Shown: piece by piece, positions 31,297 through 40,873 of the stretch | Numbering within the stretch: the first letter of the stretch is position 1 | Layout of the letters: every line of letters begins with the position of its first letter | Made by a program: the position numbers and the translations under genes | Origin: a virus | Virus record (IMG/VR): IMGVR_UViG_3300007513_000017 | Location: 1 to 64,000 of that record | Strand: one strand, 5' to 3' | Length of the DNA: 64,000 nucleotides | Notes under the pieces: model-generated | Database searches by the model: none | Told to the model about the DNA's origin: nothing | The model's input: only the letters and a program-made list of their open reading frames with translations

Positions 31297-31751
31297 TAGT
31301 TTAGTCCTTTCATTTGTTCTACTTTTCTTTTATTAGGGTTTAATTTATATGTTAATTCTTTATTAAAATCTTTTCTGAAAGATTGTCTGTCATAAGATTG
31401 ACCGTAATCATTAAACATATTCATATCATCTTTAGCAGTATCACCGAATACTTGTTCGTATGTTTTATAATATTCATCTTGGTCTATCAATTCAACTTTA
31501 GTTACGTTTTGAAAGTTAACAGCAGGTTCTTTATAATTCCAATCACAAAATTTAAGAATTTTCATCTTCATAGATTTTGTATTGAATTTGTCTTTGAATT
31601 TATATGGAACGTTTCTATAGATAGTTTCATATGCATAAAAGAATTCTTGGTCATCTGGATCAATATATTCTCTTAAATAAACTACATTAAAAGTATAGTC
31701 AACGTCATTTAATTTTACTTGTTTTGATTTATTCATAGTGTTTGTTTTCAT
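31296..31751 (-). CDS. Hypothetical early protein, 151 aa
   Basis: Starts at ATG 31751 (MKTNTMNKSKQVKLNDVDYT), or possibly Met6. First gene after the promoter at 31763-31791, whose spacer carries a dyad. Contains EFFYAYETIYRNVPYKFKDK and a basic end. The leader is only a few bases. No family recognised. Confidence 0.65.
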   Translation of the reverse strand: MKTNTMNKSKQVKLNDVDYTFNVVYLREYIDPDDQEFFYAYETIYRNVPYKFKDKFNTKSMKMKILKFCDWNYKEPAVNFQNVTKVELIDQDEYYKTYEQVFGDTAKDDMNMFNDYGQSYDRQSFRKDFNKELTYKLNPNKRKVEQMKGLN

Positions 31752-31762
31752 AGTATGTGTAT

Positions 31763-31791
31763 ACTATATCACCGATAATCGGGATTGTCAA
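31763..31791 (-). promoter_or_regulatory. Sigma-70-type promoter with operator-like dyad in the spacer
   Basis: TTGACA (31786-31791), 17-base spacer, TATAGT (31763-31768). The spacer contains CCGAT-T-ATCGG, a perfect 5-bp inverted repeat, well placed for a repressor to block polymerase. Heads the three-gene early run at 31.75-30.6 kb. Confidence 0.75.
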
Positions 31792-31847
31792 GTACTAATT
31801 TACGTTGATTTTACTGGGTTTTTAGAGATATTTGTTCTTGTTTTGTT

Positions 31848-32525
31848 CTAATTCCACAATTCCTTGACCCATTTTTCGTCTGAATCGTGTGGTAAAGGTC
31901 TACCGTGAAATACTGCAACTTTAGCTTTTTCTTTCTTTTCAAACTTCCACTCACTTTTATGAAATCTAGGGTTTTGTCTACTATGCCATTTATAAGAATA
32001 TGTCCATTCGTCTGGCATAACTTTTAGGTATTGACTACCTTTAACTAATCTGGACATTGCGTTTTGGTCGCCTTGCAATTTCATTAAATCAGTTTTATCT
32101 TCTAAAAACTTATTCCATACTAATTTAGTTGCAACTTCATTATTGAATTTCATTATACTTGAATTATACTCTTCCGTTTTTATATTGAAATCGTTTATTA
32201 CACCAAATGTCATATCATCACCAAATGTCGCTAACTCATTAATGTTATCTAAAATCACTACATCTAAATCCATATATAAACAAGGTCCAACCAAGTTTGC
32301 TTCTTCACTAAACAGTTGCATTTTATTCCACCAACCATCATAATCGTGAAATCTAAACTTTCTAAACTGTATGTCGCCTTTTAATATCTTTTGAGGTTTT
32401 ACGTGGTCTGAAAAACATATAAACCTATGGGGTATGGTTAAATGTCTTTCTACCATATTGTATAGCACTTGTACATAATCTAATGAATACTTTGTTCCAT
32501 AATATACACAGCAAAAATTCATCAT
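31848..32525 (-). CDS. GT-A-like glycosyltransferase, 225 aa
   Basis: DxD-type motif in LYMDLDVVILDNI (around residues 82-88), preceded by GWWNKMQLFSEEANLVGP. N-terminus FCCVYYGTKYSLDYVQVLYN and later QGDQNAMSRLV are typical of phage glycosyltransferase-like proteins that act on nucleotide sugars. Part of the surface-sugar cluster. Its ATG overlaps the next gene's end. Confidence 0.75.
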   Translation of the reverse strand: MMNFCCVYYGTKYSLDYVQVLYNMVERHLTIPHRFICFSDHVKPQKILKGDIQFRKFRFHDYDGWWNKMQLFSEEANLVGPCLYMDLDVVILDNINELATFGDDMTFGVINDFNIKTEEYNSSIMKFNNEVATKLVWNKFLEDKTDLMKLQGDQNAMSRLVKGSQYLKVMPDEWTYSYKWHSRQNPRFHKSEWKFEKKEKAKVAVFHGRPLPHDSDEKWVKELWN

Positions 32526-33343
32526 ACGTTTTGTTCTCGTAATGTTCTATAAGCAGTTCCATCTGTAATTTCAGATATTGTAAATTGATTTTCTGCAATC
32601 ATCTTTAACCATTCTGTTATAGTCTTTCGTCCTGGTCTCATTGGTTTGTTTATAAACTTTATATCTTTTGATGAAACAAATGACGCTATATTTCGTTGAT
32701 GGCATATTACAGGTACTTGATTTAATATTGAATCAATAGCAGATAAACTCATATTGGTTACCAAACAATGAGCATTTTTTAAGTCTTCTTTAATATCTGT
32801 ATTCCAAAACTCATTACCAGGTCTAGGTTTATTTCTAAATCTAACTGGTTTATCTGTATGTTCTGCTATCTGTTTTGTTGCTTGTTCAACCCATTGTGAT
32901 TGGCTCATACCATTGATTTGGTAAGTTACCGTTTCAGAAGAAGGTGCTACTAGTATATGAGTTGTTTCTCCAGTATTCCACCCTTTAAACTGTACGTCAA
33001 TCCCTTGATGCTCTAGTTTCTGTAATCTTGAACCAGGTCCAACTTTGCACCTAATCGTGTGTATATTACCTTTACATATTCTAAAATATGTCTTATCGTA
33101 ATCGTGTATTTTAGGTTCTGGATATCTTGTAATTTGTTGTGTTAAATAACCAACATCTACGTACCACCATTCCTCACCACTCTCCATACATTTACGTATT
33201 TCTTTTCTATTCTGTCCAGCTAAACCCCAAAAAAAGTGAACAGGTTTATCTGTATCAGTCCAACCTTTTTCTATGGCAGGAAATAACTGTTTACTTAAAC
33301 ATTTATCCCAAGGTATATTATGCGTTATTATCATAAGTTTCAA
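32522..33343 (-). CDS. Glycan-cluster protein, paralogue A, 273 aa
   Basis: Related to the protein at 34370-35122: both have VxYxIxG..W/WVxxxxxQ-like blocks, a NAHCLVTNMSLSAIDSILNQ segment (SAYAIVSHNSAVVVDAVLNG in the other), VPVxCxxxN, and a closing NQFTxxEIxxGTAxR motif. The mid-part looks like a GT-B C-terminal domain of the CPS-export/glycosyltransferase type. Probably handles a surface polysaccharide. Exact activity unknown. Confidence 0.6.
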   Translation of the reverse strand: MKLMIITHNIPWDKCLSKQLFPAIEKGWTDTDKPVHFFWGLAGQNRKEIRKCMESGEEWWYVDVGYLTQQITRYPEPKIHDYDKTYFRICKGNIHTIRCKVGPGSRLQKLEHQGIDVQFKGWNTGETTHILVAPSSETVTYQINGMSQSQWVEQATKQIAEHTDKPVRFRNKPRPGNEFWNTDIKEDLKNAHCLVTNMSLSAIDSILNQVPVICHQRNIASFVSSKDIKFINKPMRPGRKTITEWLKMIAENQFTISEITDGTAYRTLREQNV

Positions 33344-34373
33344 ATACTGTATTCAATGGTTGGTTACATCTAACAAAACTTGCACATTTAGGAATATCTT
33401 TTAATCGTCTTGCACCAATATATGTACAACTTGAACGGACACCTCCTAATATATCTTCTATCGTTTCTTTAACAGGTCCTCTATCTGGTAATATAACTGC
33501 TCGTCCTTCATTACCTCTATAACCATCTTTTCGTTTTCCGTGTACTTCTCTTGCTCTATCAGAAGACATCCCATAAAACTCTCTTTGTCCATCTTTTAAT
33601 TCTACTTCACTTTCATTATGTCCTGCTAGCATTCCACCTAACATCACAAAATGAGCACCACCACCAAATGCTTTCGCAATATCTCCTGGCATATTACAAC
33701 CACCATCTGCAACTATATGACCACCAACACCATTAGCAGCGTCAGCACACTCTACTACTGCACTAAATTGAGGTACCCCTACACCTGCCATTGTTCTTGT
33801 TGTACATACACTACCTGGTCCAATACCTACTTTAACTACGTCTGCACCTTGTATAATTAGTTCTTCGGTCATTTCAGCAGTTACTACATTACCTGCAATT
33901 ATAGTTTTGTCTGGATACTCTTCTCTAACTGCACCAACAAAATCTGAAAAATTTGTATGGTAACCATTTGCAACATCTACTGTAATAAACTTAACATCTG
34001 GAAAACTCTTTAATACTTCTTGCATTGTAGTATAATCTTCAGCATTATCATCCCATAATTTACCTGTACCTGTACATACTGATAGATACTTTAATTTAAT
34101 ACCTTCACCTACTGCTTTTCTCCATTGTTCTATCGTTGTTGTCTTTGTAATCGTGGTTAACATCTTATACTCTTGTATAACTTTCGCCATACTAAATGTT
34201 CCCACTCCATCCATATTACTTGCTATTATTGGACAACACTCATATGTTTCACCAGAATTTCTAAATGTAAATGACCTAGTCATTTCTACATCACGTCTTG
34301 ATGATAATGTTGACCGTTTAGGTTTCAACAATACGTCTTTATAATCTAATTTTACTTCGTTATCTAATCTCAT
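33318..34373 (-). CDS. guaC: GMP reductase (GuaC-type IMPDH/GMPR family)
   Basis: 351 residues from ATG 34373 (MRLDNEVKLDYKDVLLKPKR), coupled by ATGA overlap to the gene upstream. Active-site loop GIGPGSVCTTRTMAGVGVPQ with the catalytic Cys, and GGHIVADGGCNMPGDIAKAF then FVMLGGMLAG. GuaC rather than GuaB is supported by the GSVCTTR motif and lack of CBS domains. Converts GMP to IMP with NADPH. Its location inside the sugar cluster links it to GDP-sugar or purine supply. Confidence 0.9.
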   Translation of the reverse strand: MRLDNEVKLDYKDVLLKPKRSTLSSRRDVEMTRSFTFRNSGETYECCPIIASNMDGVGTFSMAKVIQEYKMLTTITKTTTIEQWRKAVGEGIKLKYLSVCTGTGKLWDDNAEDYTTMQEVLKSFPDVKFITVDVANGYHTNFSDFVGAVREEYPDKTIIAGNVVTAEMTEELIIQGADVVKVGIGPGSVCTTRTMAGVGVPQFSAVVECADAANGVGGHIVADGGCNMPGDIAKAFGGGAHFVMLGGMLAGHNESEVELKDGQREFYGMSSDRAREVHGKRKDGYRGNEGRAVILPDRGPVKETIEDILGGVRSSCTYIGARRLKDIPKCASFVRCNQPLNTVFETYDNNA

Positions 34374-35122
34374 TGTACTTTTCTCCAAGCTGTTCCATTT
34401 TTTATTTCTGTCATAGTAAATTGATTTGCTAATAAACTATGTATCCATTTTAATCTAGCAGGTTTTATAGGTTGTTCTATTTTACTAAAATCGGTTAACC
34501 CCATTGGTACTCCCATATTCATTTTATCACAAAATACAGGTACCCCATTTAAAACAGCGTCAACTACAACTGCTGAATTATGAGATACTATAGCATATGC
34601 ACTTTGTACTTCTTCTCTTAAAGGTTTACTACTTTTTTTATCTCTTACTTTAATAGGTCTATCTGTATATTGTTTTAAAGTCTTTATAGTATCATCAACC
34701 CAACTACCTATATTATGATATGCTATTTGAAAATGAGAAGGTGCTATAATTAAGATATAATTGCCATCACTTTTCCAAGGTTGTAATTTTATATACTGTT
34801 TATACTTTTTAATTCTTTCATTATCTTCATCTGTTAGTTCTTGTATAGTTTGTATATGATAATGATTTTTTGTTAATCTATATATTCTCTCACCAGTTAC
34901 CTTTGATGGAGAGTGTCTATTACCATATAAGTAAGCGTGGTCAAAATAATAAAACTCTTTACTTTGTTTTAAAAGTTCGCCTGTGCCTCTTAATATTCCA
35001 AAACAAGTAATAGGTTTATCTATATCAACATCTTTAACATTATGTAATGTTCCTCCTGCACTTGAAACAAAATGTCTTACAATATCATCTGTTGCTGGTC
35101 TAGTTAATAATCCTTGTATCAT
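34370..35122 (-). CDS. Glycan-cluster protein, paralogue B, 250 aa
   Basis: Paralogue of 32522-33343 (see shared motifs: SHNSAVVVDAVLNGVPVFCD, NQFTMTEIKNGTAWRK). N-terminal ITCFGILRGTGELLKQSKEF. Likely GT-B-type glycan enzyme. Overlaps GuaC and the next glycosyltransferase by four bases each. Confidence 0.6.
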   Translation of the reverse strand: MIQGLLTRPATDDIVRHFVSSAGGTLHNVKDVDIDKPITCFGILRGTGELLKQSKEFYYFDHAYLYGNRHSPSKVTGERIYRLTKNHYHIQTIQELTDEDNERIKKYKQYIKLQPWKSDGNYILIIAPSHFQIAYHNIGSWVDDTIKTLKQYTDRPIKVRDKKSSKPLREEVQSAYAIVSHNSAVVVDAVLNGVPVFCDKMNMGVPMGLTDFSKIEQPIKPARLKWIHSLLANQFTMTEIKNGTAWRKVQ

Positions 35123-35796
35123 TTAACCATATTTGTTTCAGTTGTTTCTTCCTTTAATTTTAACCATTCTTCTGCATAATCACAATTTAAATAATCTACA
35201 AACCAAGGTCCTCCTTCTGTAAAATGGACGTTCTTAACATCATCTTTCTTTTGATATTCTCCACTTAACCAATTCCACTCTAAAGGTAATTCTCCTATCA
35301 AACTATCATTTTCTAACCATTTAAATTGGTGTAGTTGTAATCCTGTTGCACTATTCACATAATCTGGTGTTAACGCTGTACACTTATCACAATTCATCAA
35401 CATAAAACTTGACCAGTTTTTCTTTTCATATTTTGTTTGTGGTTGACCTAAAAACTTCTTTGTCTTTCTTGGTACATAATCGTGCTTACACACTTGTACA
35501 GCATAACGTTCATCCCTTAATCTCCATAACTCAGCAATATCTGTTAACATTAACTGGTCACAATCCATAAACAATGCCCACCCCTTATAATTCATAAGGT
35601 GAGGTACTATAAATCTACTAAAACTAAATTCAGTTGATTCTATATTACTACGTTCTCTAGTAAAATTATCTTTTATATTTTTTAAATATATTGGTGTAAT
35701 AGATACAGGTCTGGTACTATGTTTTAATATACTATATGCAAGTACATTAAAAGCAACCTTCTCTTTACTATCATACCCAATAAAAATATTAATCAT
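35119..35796 (-). CDS. Glycosyltransferase-like protein, 225 aa
   Basis: N-terminus MINIFIGYDSKEKVAFNVLA and the DxD-like LFMDCDQLMLTDIAELW near residue 78, with VQVCKHDYVPR and FMLMNCDK downstream. This is the pattern of bacterial and phage GT-A glycosyltransferases of the GT8/GT77-like type. Acceptor unknown. Part of the operon. Confidence 0.8.
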   Translation of the reverse strand: MINIFIGYDSKEKVAFNVLAYSILKHSTRPVSITPIYLKNIKDNFTRERSNIESTEFSFSRFIVPHLMNYKGWALFMDCDQLMLTDIAELWRLRDERYAVQVCKHDYVPRKTKKFLGQPQTKYEKKNWSSFMLMNCDKCTALTPDYVNSATGLQLHQFKWLENDSLIGELPLEWNWLSGEYQKKDDVKNVHFTEGGPWFVDYLNCDYAEEWLKLKEETTETNMVK

Positions 35797-35798
35797 TA

Positions 35799-36020
35799 CT
35801 ATTTCGTTTTTATAGGTATTCTTATATTTTTACGCAACGCTCTTACTAACTCACCTAACTTATCAATAATCGCTATCGCATTCTCATCCGTAATATAATG
35901 TGTTTGCTCTTTAAGTTCATCATATTCTCTTAAAGGAATCGTAACAGTTCTATTAAGTTGAGTTTCGTTTTCATATGTCAAGTTATGAGCATTGTCTTGT
36001 TCATCTACGCCGTTTGTCAT
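35799..36020 (-). CDS. Small hypothetical protein, 73 aa
   Basis: Start set at ATG 36020 (MTNGVDEQDNAHNLTYENET), in an ATGA overlap with the gene upstream. Contains PLREYDELKEQTHYI and a basic C-terminus (RALRKNIRIPIKTK). Unknown, co-expressed with the sugar genes. Confidence 0.55.
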   Translation of the reverse strand: MTNGVDEQDNAHNLTYENETQLNRTVTIPLREYDELKEQTHYITDENAIAIIDKLGELVRALRKNIRIPIKTK

Positions 36021-36772
36021 CTGTTTCTTCTCCATTCTGGACTATTTGGTTGGTATTTTCTTTTACCTTTTCTATGGTCTATATATGGATTAATAAACGT
36101 ATCTCTTGCCATTATATGTCCATTTCCACCATCCCCTAGTGGTTTTTCACTATACCTGGGATCGTTTTTAAACATTTGCCTAGTACCGTCCAATGTATGG
36201 CAATCTGTCCAAAAATTCTTTCCTAATTTCTTTATTGAATATACTTTATCTGTTACATACCAATTTTTATATGCTTGAAAAAAATCATTGGCTACAAGAC
36301 TTGAATTATTAAATGCAACAAAACCTGTTTCTGTATATTGATTTGGTCTATTATAAAATGATAAAAATGTTAACATTGGTAAACATTGCTGCCACCAAAG
36401 ACGTGGTATTGTGTCCATAAACTTACAATCACTATCTACATAAAATATTTTATCTGACCAAGCTCTTGCTGCCGATTGAGCAAATACTTTATAACTAAAT
36501 CTTATCGCTTGTTCATAAAAATTATTTGCTACTCTATGTTTATTTCTTTTAATAAAATCTTTTAAATCTGGTTCAAAATCAAATATATTTTCATACTTTA
36601 CTTTGTCTACTTTAGGATATAAACTTGGACTATCTTCAACAAAAACAAGCATATGTGGTTTTTGATTTGTTGCCTTGTATGAGTCAATTAATTGATGAGC
36701 ATAATCATCATATAATCTTTTATTAAATGTTGTAACAAATAAGGAACTGTTATTGCCTAAAGGAATGCTCAT
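36017..36772 (-). CDS. Glycosyltransferase-like protein, 251 aa
   Basis: Start at ATG 36772 (MSIPLGNNSSLFVTTFNKRL). DxD-type IFYVDSDCKFMDTIP near residue 110 and a GFVAFNNSS segment, with W-rich middle (PRLWWQQCLPML). Glycosyltransferase or nucleotide-sugar-dependent enzyme. One-base overlap with Gmd. Confidence 0.65.
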   Translation of the reverse strand: MSIPLGNNSSLFVTTFNKRLYDDYAHQLIDSYKATNQKPHMLVFVEDSPSLYPKVDKVKYENIFDFEPDLKDFIKRNKHRVANNFYEQAIRFSYKVFAQSAARAWSDKIFYVDSDCKFMDTIPRLWWQQCLPMLTFLSFYNRPNQYTETGFVAFNNSSLVANDFFQAYKNWYVTDKVYSIKKLGKNFWTDCHTLDGTRQMFKNDPRYSEKPLGDGGNGHIMARDTFINPYIDHRKGKRKYQPNSPEWRRNR

Positions 36773-37821
36773 TATATACAATTCTCTGGAGCATCCCAAA
36801 GTCTTGGTACTCCTGATTGATGGTCACTACAAAATCTACCAACATCTGCGTCAACCATTTCTTTCATTAAACTCTCTACATTATGTTTATGTTCCCAACC
36901 TAATACTTCTCTTGCCTTACTAGCATCCCCTTGTAATACATCTACCTCAGCAGGTCTTAAATGTTTCTTATCAGTAGTAATAATTAATTGATTGCCGTCT
37001 GTAAAACATTTACCATCTTTCCAATAATGTTTTATATCTTTATAATCTAATGCCATATCTGCAAATTCCTTTACTGTATGAATTTCACCAGTTGCTAATA
37101 TATAGTCATCTGGTTTATCGTGTTGTAGCATTTGCCACATACCTCTAACAAAATCCTCAGCGTGTCCCCAATCTCTTTTTGCATTTAAATTTCCTAAAAC
37201 AATTGGTCTTCCTTCTTGCAACCAATGTGCTAAACCTTTTGATATTTTTCTAGTTACAAAGTCCTCACCTCTATGTGGACTTTCGTGATTAAATAATAAA
37301 CCACAACAAGCAAACATATCATACGCCTCTCTATAATTAATTGTTATGTGATGAGCATATAGTTTTGCAACACCATATGGTGACCTCGGCCAAAATTTCG
37401 TTGTTTCTTTTTGTGGGGTTTCAAATACTTTTCCATACATTTCACTTGTACTTGCTTGATAAAATTTTATTTTAGGATTAACTTGTCTTATACTTTCTAG
37501 TATTCTCAAAGGACCCATTGCGTCTATTAAAGTAGCAAGTTCTGGTTGTTTAAATGATAACCATACAAATGATTGAGCAGCTAAATTATAAACTTCATCT
37601 GGTTGAGTTTCTTCTATTGCTCTTCTTATATTTGCCTGGTCTATTACGTCAAGTTCAACAAACTCTATTTGGTCTGTAATACCCATTTCATCTAGTCGCC
37701 AATGTTTTGGTGATGTACTTCGTCTTTGTCCACCAAATACTTTATAACCTTTTTCTAATAACAATTTAGCAAGATAGGCGCCGTCTTGTCCAGTTATTCC
37801 TGTTATTAATGCTCTTTTCAT
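36772..37821 (-). CDS. gmd: GDP-mannose 4,6-dehydratase (Gmd)
   Basis: 349-residue short-chain dehydrogenase. NAD(P) loop ALITGITGQDGAYLAKLLLE, catalytic QASTSEMYGK and YxxxK in SPYGVAKLYAHHI, then LFNHESPHRGEDFVTRKI, all classical for GDP-D-mannose 4,6-dehydratase. Makes GDP-4-keto-6-deoxymannose, precursor of fucose, rhamnose, perosamine and colitose. Followed immediately (in transcription order) by glycosyltransferase genes and preceded by the ColD-like enzyme. Confidence 0.93.
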   Translation of the reverse strand: MKRALITGITGQDGAYLAKLLLEKGYKVFGGQRRSTSPKHWRLDEMGITDQIEFVELDVIDQANIRRAIEETQPDEVYNLAAQSFVWLSFKQPELATLIDAMGPLRILESIRQVNPKIKFYQASTSEMYGKVFETPQKETTKFWPRSPYGVAKLYAHHITINYREAYDMFACCGLLFNHESPHRGEDFVTRKISKGLAHWLQEGRPIVLGNLNAKRDWGHAEDFVRGMWQMLQHDKPDDYILATGEIHTVKEFADMALDYKDIKHYWKDGKCFTDGNQLIITTDKKHLRPAEVDVLQGDASKAREVLGWEHKHNVESLMKEMVDADVGRFCSDHQSGVPRLWDAPENCI

Positions 37822-37833
37822 TTTACTCCTTAA

Positions 37834-39036
37834 TTAATCCACAATAGGATCGTGTGTTAATGTTTCCATTTGTTCTAATCTAGTTACTGGTTTATTAATC
37901 AAATCATAAACCATATCAATATTTTCTTTTAAATCTCTTATATCATTTCCTATAAACAAACCATTTTCGTGTATGTAATCTGCATTTGGACAACTATTAT
38001 TATAATAATCAAGATAATCTATTACAGGATTGTTCATAAAATTACCTGCAACAATAGGTCTACACTCTACTTCTGCTTCAGTAAGTCTATTAACAATTAC
38101 ATCACGCCAACCATATAATTCTTTTTGTAATACCATTGAGAAACCAAACCAACTTGATTCTCCTATTTCTTTCTGTAATAAAATATTTGGATTATCTTTA
38201 AATTTATGTTGAAAATATTTTGCATTACGAATTCTTTGTGTTCTCATTTCAGATTCTTTTTTAAGTTGTACACTACCAATTGCACCACTCATTTCTAATG
38301 GTCTAACACTATATCCTGGAGTTACAAACGTAAAACTATCTTTAAACTTATCACCTGTCTTTTTATAAATCTTATTGTCATCTGGTAAATCTCGGCACCA
38401 ACCGTGTGCTCTTAATGACCTTAAATAATCTGCGTCATCTTTATCTCTACAAGCAATCATTCCACCTTCCATTGTTTGTAAATGGTGTGAAAAGAAAAAT
38501 GAAAAACTACCCATTTGACCAAACGTTCCACAAAACTCATAATTATATGTCTTCGCACCTAAACTCTCACAATTGTCCTCTAATAATATAAGGTTACGTT
38601 CTCTTGCAATATGATATAATGAATAGTGGTCACAAGAGTTACCTAAAAGATTAACTGCAAATATAGCACAAGTATCCTCATTAATTGCTTCTCTAACTTT
38701 ATTAGGGTCTATATTTAAAGTTTCTCTATCTACATCTACAAAATTTAATTTAAAACCGTATTGTTGTAATGGAAAGAAAGTTGTTGACCAAGATACAGCA
38801 GGCACAATTATATTACCACCTCTTTTATATTTTAATTTTAATAATGCAATCATTAATAGATTGGCAGTTGAACCACTATTAACCATAACTGCGTCTGTAC
38901 ATCTAAAATATTTGGCAAACTCTTGCTCAAACTTCTTGACGTGTGGACCCATTGTATATCGCCCACTTTTTATGACTTCCTGTATTGCGTATAATTCTTT
39001 ATGATCCCAAGTATCACAAGCTAATGGATATTTCAT
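37834..39036 (-). CDS. DegT-family sugar enzyme, ColD-like 3-dehydratase
   Basis: 400 residues of the DegT/DnrJ/EryC1/StrS family. The normal PLP lysine position reads FFFSHHLQTMEGG, i.e. His in place of Lys, as in ColD (GDP-4-keto-6-deoxymannose 3-dehydratase) and the E1 dehydrase. NSGSTANLLMIALLKLK and LLEDNCESLGAKT are family-typical. With Gmd this would give GDP-4-keto-3,6-dideoxymannose, the colitose route. ColC was not found in the window. Close to the Asn-synthetase-like gene. Confidence 0.85.
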   Translation of the reverse strand: MKYPLACDTWDHKELYAIQEVIKSGRYTMGPHVKKFEQEFAKYFRCTDAVMVNSGSTANLLMIALLKLKYKRGGNIIVPAVSWSTTFFPLQQYGFKLNFVDVDRETLNIDPNKVREAINEDTCAIFAVNLLGNSCDHYSLYHIARERNLILLEDNCESLGAKTYNYEFCGTFGQMGSFSFFFSHHLQTMEGGMIACRDKDDADYLRSLRAHGWCRDLPDDNKIYKKTGDKFKDSFTFVTPGYSVRPLEMSGAIGSVQLKKESEMRTQRIRNAKYFQHKFKDNPNILLQKEIGESSWFGFSMVLQKELYGWRDVIVNRLTEAEVECRPIVAGNFMNNPVIDYLDYYNNSCPNADYIHENGLFIGNDIRDLKENIDMVYDLINKPVTRLEQMETLTHDPIVD

Positions 39037-39044
39037 AATTTTCC

Positions 39045-40871
39045 TTATATATTCATCTTAAAAACCTTGTACCAAATCGCAAATGCCATTATAGTAAATA
39101 GTTCTTTTTGTGAGCGTTGACCAATATTAGGTAATATTTTCTTTTCTCCAGCTTTATTTAAACCTTTTGACCAACTTTCTCTTTTATTACACATATATTT
39201 ATCATCTATTTCGGACTGGTTATATTCAAATATTTCTTGCATTTCTTTATTTGATAGTACAGTTCTAATATAATCTTTTAATATGTTATTATCATCAGCT
39301 CGTTTGCTAAGTCTACCTACAATAAATTCATCTGTAGGAAATCTCCAACCAGTTTTCTCTCTCTCTAATATTTTTAATGGTAATCTTTTATAATATGCTG
39401 TCTTTAATAGTGGTTTATTATAATATGCCCAATTATCTTCCATAAAATTCTTGTTGATTTTATGTTCACTAGGGATACTTCGTATATAATCTCTAAAAGT
39501 TTTATTCATAAAAGGAAATCTTCCTTCTAAACTAAATCTCATACCTAACTTATCATTTCTCATTAAAAAATCTTCTGATAATGTATTTAAACACTCAATG
39601 AACATAAAATCATTTCTTTCATCACCTTGCAAACCACCTTTTGGAAACCAACTATCAAGATACTCTAATTGTTCTTCGTGTGTTGCCCATAGTTCTTTAT
39701 TTTTTAATTCTCTATGATTAGCACATAATGCTTTTAACTTCGTTGCCCAATCTGGTTGTCTATGATGTTTATAACCACATAACAATTCATCTCCACCATC
39801 ACCACTTAAAGTTACCGTTATACCTTGTTTCTTTATATATTCATTAACTCCAAAATATACAGGTAAACTTTTACTTTGTCTAGGTTCTTCTAATGCTAAC
39901 GCTGTATTTTCCCAATTATCTGTAAAATATTGTTGATTAATATATAGTTCTCTATGTTCACCACCATATGTTGCTGACATTTCTTTTGCCAATATACAAT
40001 CTTCGTTAGACCTTGATTTCCAATCATAAGTTTCAAATTTTGAACTAAATGTTTTTGGTTTTGTTTGCCACAATTTTGACATTTCATAACAAATAGCCGT
40101 ACTATCAATACCACCACTTAAAAACAATCCAATTTCTCTACGACCCATTAAGGTTTCTTTTACTGCCTGGTGTAATCTATTTCTAACTTCTTCTTTAATT
40201 TTACCTACATTTTTAACATTTCTTAACCCTATTTGTCTATTATTAATATTAGTAGAAATTTTAGCACTAGTTACTACGTTCATCTTAACAACTTCACCTG
40301 GTACTAATTTTTTAATACCTTTAAACAATGTCAAATAACCAGAATTATATCCTTGTTTATAATACTGTTTGAATGCCTCTTTATCTACTTTTCTTTCAAA
40401 TCCTAATGTTAATAAACTTTTAATCTCGGATGAAAAAGCAAACTTACCATTTATATAACCATAATAAAGAGGTTTAGTTCCATTACTATCTCTGGCAATA
40501 ATTAATTCTTTTGTCTTCTTATTATAGCAAGCAAATGCAAACATTCCATCTAATTTTTCTATAAATGATATGCCATATCTTTCTAAACCTAACATTAAAA
40601 CTTCCGTATCTGTATTAGTTTTAAGTTTAAATTCTTTACCTAGTTCTTTGTAATTGTATATCTCACCATTATATACTAACACCCTATCGTTATGAATCCA
40701 AGGTTGTTTTGAGTTTTCTGTAGTGTCTATGATTGATAATAAATTATGACCTAAAGTAATATCTTCATCTTGCCAATGTCCATTACCATCAGGTCCTCTA
40801 TGATGTGCTTCGCACAACATTTCTTTTATCAAACTAGTTGATGACCATAATATTCCGTGTATCGCACACAT
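39045..40871 (-). CDS. Asparagine synthetase-like amidotransferase (AsnB type)
   Basis: 608 residues with N-terminal class II glutamine amidotransferase (nucleophile Cys2 in MCAIHGILWSS; HHRGPDGNGHW; VYNGEIYNYKELG) and C-terminal ATP-pyrophosphatase loop LFLSGGIDSTAICYEM. Full length and intact. In sugar clusters such AsnB-like enzymes amidate uronic acids or amino sugars rather than making Asn. Substrate is inferred from context only. Confidence 0.92.
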   Translation of the reverse strand: MCAIHGILWSSTSLIKEMLCEAHHRGPDGNGHWQDEDITLGHNLLSIIDTTENSKQPWIHNDRVLVYNGEIYNYKELGKEFKLKTNTDTEVLMLGLERYGISFIEKLDGMFAFACYNKKTKELIIARDSNGTKPLYYGYINGKFAFSSEIKSLLTLGFERKVDKEAFKQYYKQGYNSGYLTLFKGIKKLVPGEVVKMNVVTSAKISTNINNRQIGLRNVKNVGKIKEEVRNRLHQAVKETLMGRREIGLFLSGGIDSTAICYEMSKLWQTKPKTFSSKFETYDWKSRSNEDCILAKEMSATYGGEHRELYINQQYFTDNWENTALALEEPRQSKSLPVYFGVNEYIKKQGITVTLSGDGGDELLCGYKHHRQPDWATKLKALCANHRELKNKELWATHEEQLEYLDSWFPKGGLQGDERNDFMFIECLNTLSEDFLMRNDKLGMRFSLEGRFPFMNKTFRDYIRSIPSEHKINKNFMEDNWAYYNKPLLKTAYYKRLPLKILEREKTGWRFPTDEFIVGRLSKRADDNNILKDYIRTVLSNKEMQEIFEYNQSEIDDKYMCNKRESWSKGLNKAGEKKILPNIGQRSQKELFTIMAFAIWYKVFKMNI

Positions 40872-40873
40872 AA

